From Chara braunii (lineage: Eukaryota > Streptophyta > Charophyceae > Charales > Characeae), in contig BFEA01000074.1 of assembly GCA_003427395.1 (NCBI GenBank), positions 3,476,359 to 3,500,686 of the forward strand: a stretch of 24,328 nucleotides of DNA, in the 5' to 3' direction. Both the position numbers and the translations under genes were made by a program. How positions within the stretch are numbered: position 1 is the first letter of the stretch; each line of letters begins with the position of its first letter. The notes beneath the pieces are model-generated. The model was given only the letters and a program-made list of their open reading frames with translations, did no database searches and was not told the origin of the DNA. Shown here in pieces: positions 18,676-24,328 of the stretch.

Positions 18676-19502
18676 CCGGGACCACGTCAATACACCGGTC
18701 AATGCTCTTACATGTGTGACCGCCAGTCAAAGTTGCTTCCGTAGGCTGCGACTTCCTTCGAACGCGTGGTCCAAAACCGGCGCGTACCATGAAGTCTTGG
18801 CTTTGTGAGTAGAGCTACAGCCGATCAAAGTGTTGCAGATCGCTTTTCCAATCTGAATGCGGCTGTACAACAATGGCGAGTCGTTGTTTGCATACCATTG
18901 TGTCTCGAACTCGCCGTCAATCTTTGCAAGATACTCGCGAAGGTCGACAACCTCTACTCCGACGTCCATCAACGGAGCTAGTATTGCAGTGTGTAAGTAT
19001 TCACACGATTGTGCCATTCGCGCCTTGCAATGGGGTTTCAGCAATCGACCGGTCGGGGAAGGGGCATCCATTGGAAGTTTGTGATCGTCAACGGGTCGAG
19101 TTCCTCAAGTCTTGACCATGACGTCGAGTCCTCGGCGAGAGTTGTCGGCAAAGCTGCCAAATCGATTGTTGATGGTGACGAAACCGTACATGTGATGGAG
19201 TGTTGCACGTGGAGTGGCTGGTCCAATGGTGGGACCAAGTGGATAGCGTAGTCTTCAAATGTTGAACAAAGACTTGCGACATCCGCATGTTCCCCAGATG
19301 TGTAGGAGGCCGTTAGCAAGGCGGCCGTATCCGGTGGAGACGGAAGTGGTGTCGCCTCACTTCCCGCGGTACTCAGTTTCCCGAGTTGTTGCGAGAACGG
19401 ACATCGTCCTTGCCTTGATCTTGGCATTGAGAAGTCTTGTGTTTGGTGTTTTTGCACCAATAGCAACAAGTTGACCGTAGCGGCTGCGCCACTTATATCC
19501 AT
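18676..19502 (-). pseudogene. Gag-pro linker and retropepsin start of the second element
   Basis: Two registers cover it: 19502-19038 (a linker with STFEDYAIHLVPPLDQPL) and 19071-18727 (FETQWYANNDSPLLYSRIQI, then GKAICNTLIGCSS). The last motif sits where a retropepsin has its D-[ST/C]-G-S active site, but the aspartate position reads glycine, so the protease is mutated. After 18727 a further short reading (GGHTCKSIDRC IDVVP in the third register) continues the protease until the insertion point of the first element. Frame changes and the interruption make it non-functional. Identification as protease is by position after gag and motif resemblance, not by search. Confidence 0.6.
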
Positions 19503-19672
19503 TCTCGATCAAGTTGAACTTGACCCATGGTGTCAGTTGTCCATTTCCGACCGCTGATGCGGATTTCGCCCTCGCGGCTGGATGACAGCCACCTGATCTC
19601 CTGCTTTGATGCTGGGGTGGCTGTCGGGTCTTCTACTTGTTCAATAGGTTGGACTACAATGACGGGTTATGG

Positions 19673-20953
19673 TCATTGACCAGGTTGTCCTTTCTCAACA
19701 TAGGTGGGTTGTGCCGACGATCTATCGTGGGAGGCCGCCCGATTAGTCTTGATAATCTCACGGGCCTTGTCGATGATCTCAGCAAAGATCGTGTATTAGA
19801 ATTGGTCACCAAATGCGTGAGCCAGGGCAGCGCACGAGCGGTTGTAGAACTCCTGTCGCAGGTGGTTGAACGAAATCTTTAAGTCCAGGTCGGGCGTTGC
19901 CACGACCTTCTGCCATTCGTTGAGCCAGTCTCTCGTAGGTGTGCTGCCTTGGGACATACCGAAAATGCGGTTGATGACGAGTGTCGGAGCATCGTCGACT
20001 ATGAACCGGCTCTTCCATGCGTCCGTGATTTCCTCCCATGTCATCTTGGTGTGCAGATCTGCAACCTGCACTGCGTGAATGGGTGCCAGGTGGTTTAACC
20101 AGATCTAACATCCGCCCGTGGCAAACACGTAGAGTGTCGAGGCGTAGAGGTACTCAGGGACTCGATGGATTCGGAGTTTCGTTATGAAGGACTGCCACTA
20201 GACGCCGGAGTCTTGATGTGTATAATCGTCGAAGTTCTCGAGCCTGAAAATCAGCATCTTGTATTGCTTTTGTTCGCCCGAGTTGCCATTGCCTGTAGGT
20301 GGCTGTTGCAAGTTCCGGATCTCGTTCTTCAATGAGTTGAGCTGCTTGGTGATGGTGGCTGGTGTTGTGAACGCAGAGAATTCGCCGAGCATTGCTACCG
20401 CACGGTCGAGTCGTTCTTCCAATTTGCGGGGCGAGGCTGCACTCTGGCTGGTACTTGACTCGCCAACATCTTGACTTGGTGCTGAGTGCTCCAAGTCTTG
20501 GATGCGGGCATGAAGTGCCCCTGATGTGTCATCGTGCAAAACCTTCTGGTTTTGCATCGCTTGTCGAAGGTTTTCTAACTCATGTTGTTGCTGGTTACAA
20601 GTATAAACCAGGCGTATCATGAGCTTGGAGAGGAATTCCTTATGTTCCTCCTCCCGTGTTGCATCCTCGTGTCCGTTTGAAGGCTGAAAGTGCCAAAACT
20701 TGAGTCTTTCGGAGGCTGCTGCCTCATGCCGCAGTAACAGGTCCCGAGCTTCCCTACGGCGGGCTTGGGCATCTGCGTCAGCTGCTTCTTGGTGCTGCTG
20801 CCGGGCTGCATCAGCCTCAGCCTGTATGCGGGCAGCCTCGACCGCAGCCTGCCATAGTTCCTCAACCTCAATCTATGCCAACATACGCGCACGGAAGGCG
20901 GCGAGGGACGCGCCGACGAGTTGGCCTGGCATCCCAAGGGCCGGTGCGGCCAT
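19673..20953 (-). pseudogene. Gag of the second element
   Basis: One register runs from ATG 20953 (MAAPALGMPGQLVGASLAAF) to TGA 19673, broken by TAG 20873, TAG 20198, TAG 20105 and TAA 19796. The N-terminal third is an alanine- and glutamine-rich, charged helical region (EAARIQAEADAARQQHQEA) likely to be coiled coil. A second helical stretch follows (TCNQQQHELENLRQAM), then the gag core: FRLENFDDYTHQD, KMTWEEITDAWKSRF, TRDWLNEWQKVVATPDLDL and FYNRSCAALAHAFGD. The core fits the retrotransposon-gag helical domain, which assembles the particle. At least two stops replace positions where W or Q is typical, as expected of C-to-T or G-to-A decay. Confidence 0.75.
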
Positions 20954-22251
20954 GCTAACGTGGCACTTCGGCTGACGTGTTACTCTGCTGCTGACGTGAC
21001 ACTTGCCAAGTCGTGGGAGAACAAGGGAGGGAGGGAGGGTTCAGACATACACCAGCATGCAAGACCCCCAATCCCTACGGTAAAGGCCTAATAAAAAAAT
21101 GGCCCCCATCCACTCAGACTGACAACTACGTTGTAATGCCACTGATTCTGAAAAACAGTAATCAGGTTCCCTGATCCTGTTATGATTCGATCAGAAAGGC
21201 GACCTACTGATTCCTTCCTTATCCATGCAGACACCCCCCGAACCTGCCCCAATGCTGGACATGGCGAGAGGAATGCTGGACAAGCGGTTCTACGCCCGCT
21301 CAGTCCCGCACCTTCCAATGCTCACAGTCCAGAAAACTGGGGCCTCTGGCAGCAACTACTAAGTCCATGTAGTGTGCCTGGACGCCGGTCTGATCCCTGG
21401 CACAAACTTTCAATTTGTCAGCAAGGGTTTGCACCAAGTGCGAGGAGGGTCAACGGCGTCGCCGAGGGCGGCCGCTGTGGAAGAGACATCAACAGAGCAG
21501 GGTCAAATAGGAATCTGCAGAAACCGGGACGGTTTGGGCGGAGAGGTGACAGCGAAACGAGGAATCTGCAGAAACCGGGACAGTTTGGGCGGAGAGGTGA
21601 AAGCGAAACGAGGAATCTGCAGAAACCGGGACGGTTTGGGCGGAGAGGTGACAGCGAAACGAGGAAGGTTAAAGACGACGTCGAGGGCGATCGCAGTGGA
21701 TGTGGCATCACCATAGAAGGACCAATCAAGGAACCCGCTCTGCAGCCAACTGGGCGGATCGGGTGGAGGAAGTGGTTGACCCACGCTGAGGACGACGTTG
21801 GTGGGGGCGATTGGGTAAGGAGCGTGGCAGTGCAAGCTTTAAGAGGAGACAATCGAGAGCGCGTTGGAGCTGGAGAGAGGAGCCTCGACGCAACAATGAA
21901 ACGACTCGGAGTTTGGTGAAATTCTACCCCCCCATCCACCTGCCATACCCTACCCTTCCTCTCCCGCAATTTCCCCCCCCGGCCAGCTGTACTCCTTCGG
22001 CAAAAGCTCACCTGGAAAAGCAGAAAACAACCAAAACCGAAAGCCCAGGAGAGAAAGAGTGCGACTGCAGCAAGGTGACTAACAATTTAAAAAAAAAAAA
22101 AATCCAAATCCATCAAATCCTAAAACAACCATCTCACCAGGACAAACAGCAAACCAGGAAAAACAGCAAACAACAAAATACAGTGAAAGTATAGGCGAAA
22201 AGAGCAAGCACCCGGATCATACTATTACCGAATCCAAAGTAAACAACGCAG
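20954..22251. other. Region without a convincing gene between retroelements
   Basis: This should hold the 5' untranslated part of the second element and the 5' end of the LINE-like element, but neither boundary is visible to me. It contains a GGGA run near 21024, a 51-bp tandem repeat (21509-21661), and an A13 tract near 22089. A plus-strand frame at 21182-21919 (245 codons) is open partly because 51 is a multiple of three. It shows no known motif and I do not annotate it as a gene. Confidence 0.5.
21509..21661. repeat. Minisatellite, 3 copies of 51 bp
   Basis: Units begin AGGAATCTGCAGAAACCGGG at 21509, 21560 and 21611. Copies one and three agree except possibly at the first base; copy two has two substitutions. 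As 51 is divisible by three it would encode a 17-residue repeat (NLQKPGRFGRRGDSETR on the plus strand) if translated. Confidence 0.95.
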
Positions 22252-22315
22252 ATGGAACCAGGAGGTAAAGCGAACAGAAGCACAGGGTCCCTAATATTTT
22301 ACCGAGGAGCCATGA

Positions 22316-22795
22316 GGCATAGTCACAGCAGACTGGTGGCGATCAGCCCTGCAGAAGAATGTGTGCGGACCCCAAAAGACGACCGGCTATCAGGGTGCCG
22401 GTCCCCCCCAAGTGACCAAAAACACACCTGGCCACCCTCCGGTGACAGAAGAGGATCTGCAGTGGCCACGTCTCACGGGATCGAGACTGACAATCGACAC
22501 CCCGAAGGGGGAGGCCTCTTCCCCGGTGGCAGAAAACGCACCTGCCCCCCCCCCTGCGACAGAACAGGCCCTGCAGTGGCCAAGCCTAACGGGATCATGA
22601 CCGACAATTGACCTCACGAAGGGGGAAGCCTCTTCATCGGACGGAATTCACCCGGACAAAGACCAGGTTATGATGTCCGGCGAAGAGGACACGGCGAGTG
22701 AAACCAAAGGGGGAAGTCTGGTGGCGAGTAGCGTCACTGCCATGGAGGATGAGGTTTTGACAGAAGAGGAGAAGCGTACGGAAAAAAAGAAATAA
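22316..22795 (+). pseudogene. Possible N-terminal extension of LINE ORF1
   Basis: This stretch is in the same register as the main ORF1 and is broken only by TGA 22598 and TAA 22793. It encodes a proline-rich, acidic sequence with two copies of a 38-codon unit containing LQWPxLTGS and KGEASS. It may be the lost beginning of ORF1 or untranslated sequence. An overlapping frame from ATG 22252 in another register is open to 22611, so a frameshift upstream is also possible. Confidence 0.4.
22441..22668 (+). repeat. Two tandem 114-bp (38-codon) units
   Basis: GTGACAGAAGAGGATCTGCA near 22442 recurs diverged at 22556, and CTGCAGTGGCC, ACGGGATC and GAAGGGGGA follow in the same order in both. The period of 114 keeps the reading frame. 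Confidence 0.75.
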
Positions 22796-22822
22796 GGAAC
22801 CTCACACGACACATCACCCAAA

Positions 22823-24328
22823 ATGAACCCGGGGGACGGGAGACCCTCGTGGGCCCAGCGAGTGCGGGATACTATGCAACAAAAAACTCTCGCCATCCAG
22901 CGGCAATCTCCGGGTGACCAACGGGGGGAGACANAGGTGCTGAATGTTCNGCTGCGTAACCTCTCTTCAGCCAGGGCNTACTTCNTCACCCTTTTCCTCC
23001 TCCNTTNTGAAAACCAGGTGGTGGACCAAGGGGGGAGGAAAACGATAATGAAGACGTACCCTACAAACAAACTGGAANACCGGGATAATGCCTATATTAA
23101 ACACGCAAGCAACTGGATATTTTACGGTGAGGCTGCTCAAAAATCAGTCAACGACAAAACTAAGTGGATCTGCAAGAGATTAGAAGAAATGAAAGGTAGC
23201 TCTGAGGGGGCTCAAGAATTCTTCCTAATCCAATCCCTCTCATCGACCGTGTTCACGGTGCTTAGCCTGTTTGAGCAAGATAAACAACGAATGGATGGTT
23301 GGAAGAAAATCAAATGGGGATGGTCTGATGTTCGAATCTACCCCTGGCAACCCAAGAAACTGAGCCCAGAAGAAAAAAGGGATCAGCTAATGTGGGATTA
23401 TTTTTGGGTAGCATTTAGACACATACCCATCGAGTTACAAGCCGCCTTCGTCTACGACTTTGGGCAACTGTACAACATAGTAGATTTCATCGATCCTCTC
23501 CCCTCCTATGCTGCGAAACGGGACGACTATCTGATGCTGGCGCTGGACCTGCCCAAAGACCAGCTCTTCTCCATCGACGACATCGTCCCGTTCAGAATGG
23601 GGGGAAAGGTTTATTACATCCACACGGCCCACAAGTTCAGGCCGTGGTGCGTCAAATGTAAGGCGTACGGGCACCCTTGCACGGAAGCGGCCTGCCCCCT
23701 GCATCCCTTCAAACAGACTGCTAAATTGAGCCGCCTGCAACAAGATCCACGCAGGCCCGGAAGATGGTTCGCAGTGGAGCCAGGGCACGAGGGGTGGGTA
23801 TACCTAGAGGAGACAGACCACAGGGGACAAACCAAGGGCTGGTGTTGGGAGGGGCGGGGGAACCCATGCAGATTCACAAAACCACCAAATGACTGGACTC
23901 CACCCCCTCAGAAGGAGGGGAAGAAGCTTGACAAAGATCCCGTGAAAGAAAACACAGAGAACAAGTCACCACATCAGCCCACGGACAAGGAAAGGAAAGA
24001 ACGTGGCCAACACGACAAGGCGCCGGAAACACAGAAAAGTACACTAGAAAAACAGAAAAAGAAAGACTGGGGCCCAGCTGCGAAAGAATACATACCAACT
24101 GGAAACCTGTTGATCGGGCAAACAAAAGGGGGGAAATTGGGCGAACAAGAGGCGCCAAGGAAGCCCGTCAGAGATGCAGTCGATCTGAAACCCGCTCAGA
24201 ATCCCATCCCCTCAGACAAGAAGGGCCCGGGTCAGACGGAGAAACAAGGGGAGCAGGACTGGTTCGAGGAGGCGTTTGGGCCGTCACCAATGGACATTGA
24301 AGTACTGCCTGGCGCCCCCCCCCCCCCC
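22823..24328 (+). CDS. LINE-type ORF1 protein with zinc knuckle (3' end missing)
   Basis: Open for about 502 codons from ATG 22823 to the window edge. ORF1 proteins of plant LINEs bind the element RNA and accompany it to the target. A charged N-terminal part (containing N bases at 22934-23079) is followed by a globular region resembling the DUF4283-type domain: WVAFRHIPIELQAAFVYDFG, then LALDLPKDQLFSIDDIVPF. A zinc knuckle begins at residue 276 (C-x2-C-x4-H, then cysteines 2 and 7 positions after the histidine; 23648-23695). It is introduced by FRPW, the usual position after DUF4283. The last 170 residues are a lysine-, glutamate- and proline-rich low-complexity tail. Its start is uncertain because upstream sequence is in the same register. 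The family call is by pattern only. Confidence 0.65.
   Translation, partial: MNPGDGRPSWAQRVRDTMQQKTLAIQRQSPGDQRGETXVLNVXLRNLSSARXYFXTLFLLXXENQVVDQGGRKTIMKTYPTNKLEXRDNAYIKHASNWIFYGEAAQKSVNDKTKWICKRLEEMKGSSEGAQEFFLIQSLSSTVFTVLSLFEQDKQRMDGWKKIKWGWSDVRIYPWQPKKLSPEEKRDQLMWDYFWVAFRHIPIELQAAFVYDFGQLYNIVDFIDPLPSYAAKRDDYLMLALDLPKDQLFSIDDIVPFRMGGKVYYIHTAHKFRPWCVKCKAYGHPCTEAACPLHPFKQTAKLSRLQQDPRRPGRWFAVEPGHEGWVYLEETDHRGQTKGWCWEGRGNPCRFTKPPNDWTPPPQKEGKKLDKDPVKENTENKSPHQPTDKERKERGQHDKAPETQKSTLEKQKKKDWGPAAKEYIPTGNLLIGQTKGGKLGEQEAPRKPVRDAVDLKPAQNPIPSDKKGPGQTEKQGEQDWFEEAFGPSPMDIEVLPGAPPPP

Larger units (their letters stand above)
18676..20953 (-). mobile_element. Second Ty3/gypsy-like element, 5' coding part, interrupted
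   Basis: A gag-like reading and the start of a protease run on the minus strand up to exactly 18676, where the LTR of the first element begins. The coding text is unlike that of the first element in gag and linker, so it is a separate family. Its pol part should continue beyond the left end of the window. I could not find its LTR or PBS to the right of 20953. Confidence 0.75.
22252..24328 (+). mobile_element. LINE-like retrotransposon, 5' part
   Basis: The plus strand carries an ORF1 of the plant LINE kind, with a zinc knuckle and a basic tail, running off the right edge. No endonuclease or RT is in the window, so the class rests on ORF1 alone. The left boundary is uncertain; 22252 is merely the first ATG of an upstream open frame. 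Confidence 0.6.

Noticed and set aside
21509-21661. CRISPR-like array
   Set aside because: The units are head-to-tail without spacers, in a eukaryotic retroelement setting.
21182-21919. 245-codon plus-strand frame as a gene
   Set aside because: Part of its length comes from a repeat with a period divisible by three, and all frames are open there; no domain visible.
24317-24328. Run of C at the very end
   Set aside because: A homopolymer at a sequence edge may be an assembly break; no meaning drawn from it.

Overview
The window looks like repeat-dense nuclear DNA of a plant-lineage eukaryote. Supporting signs are Ty3/gypsy coding regions, a primer-binding site matching the 3' end of plant tRNA-Asp, plant-type telobox motifs, a LINE-type ORF1, microsatellites and scattered assembly Ns. 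The gag, RT and integrase wording is of the kind I associate with charophyte algae such as Chara. That assignment is recollection and inference; no search was run.

Positions 1-18675 (minus strand) are almost all of one very large Ty3/gypsy LTR retrotransposon. Its 5' LTR is about 4.8 kb (13840-18675) and starts and ends with an imperfect TGTGAGG/CCTGACA pair. The same terminal 126 bp reappears at 1-126 as the end of the 3' LTR, the rest of which lies outside the window. Reading along the minus strand the order is 5' LTR, PBS (13835-13818), a 2-kb AT-rich leader, an unexpected block of accessory reading frames (11843-6843), gag (about 6731-4470), protease, RT/RNase H, integrase with a GPY/F module, then 3' LTR. 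The copy is dead: gag and pol carry many in-frame stops and three frame changes.

The most unusual part is the accessory block between PBS and gag. By reading the frames against each other I find three diverged tandem copies of one unrecognised protein (called P here). Each has an acidic C-terminal part, or its start, and is followed by a copy of a small alpha/beta-like module (Q). Two further frames (a coiled-coil-like stretch and a CxxC protein) precede gag. The amino-acid motifs are shared while the codons differ, which suggests these were selected proteins. Extra genes upstream of gag plus very long LTRs recall the Ogre architecture of seed plants, but I see no recognisable homology to it.

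Positions 18676-20953 (minus) are the gag and start of protease of a second, different Ty3/gypsy-like element. The first element is inserted in its protease region, so this is a nested insertion, and the remainder of the second element should lie beyond the left edge. Positions 20954-22251 hold no convincing gene but contain a 3 x 51-bp minisatellite. From about 22.3 kb to the end, on the plus strand, is the 5' part of a LINE-like element with a long open ORF1 containing a zinc knuckle; it runs off the right edge.
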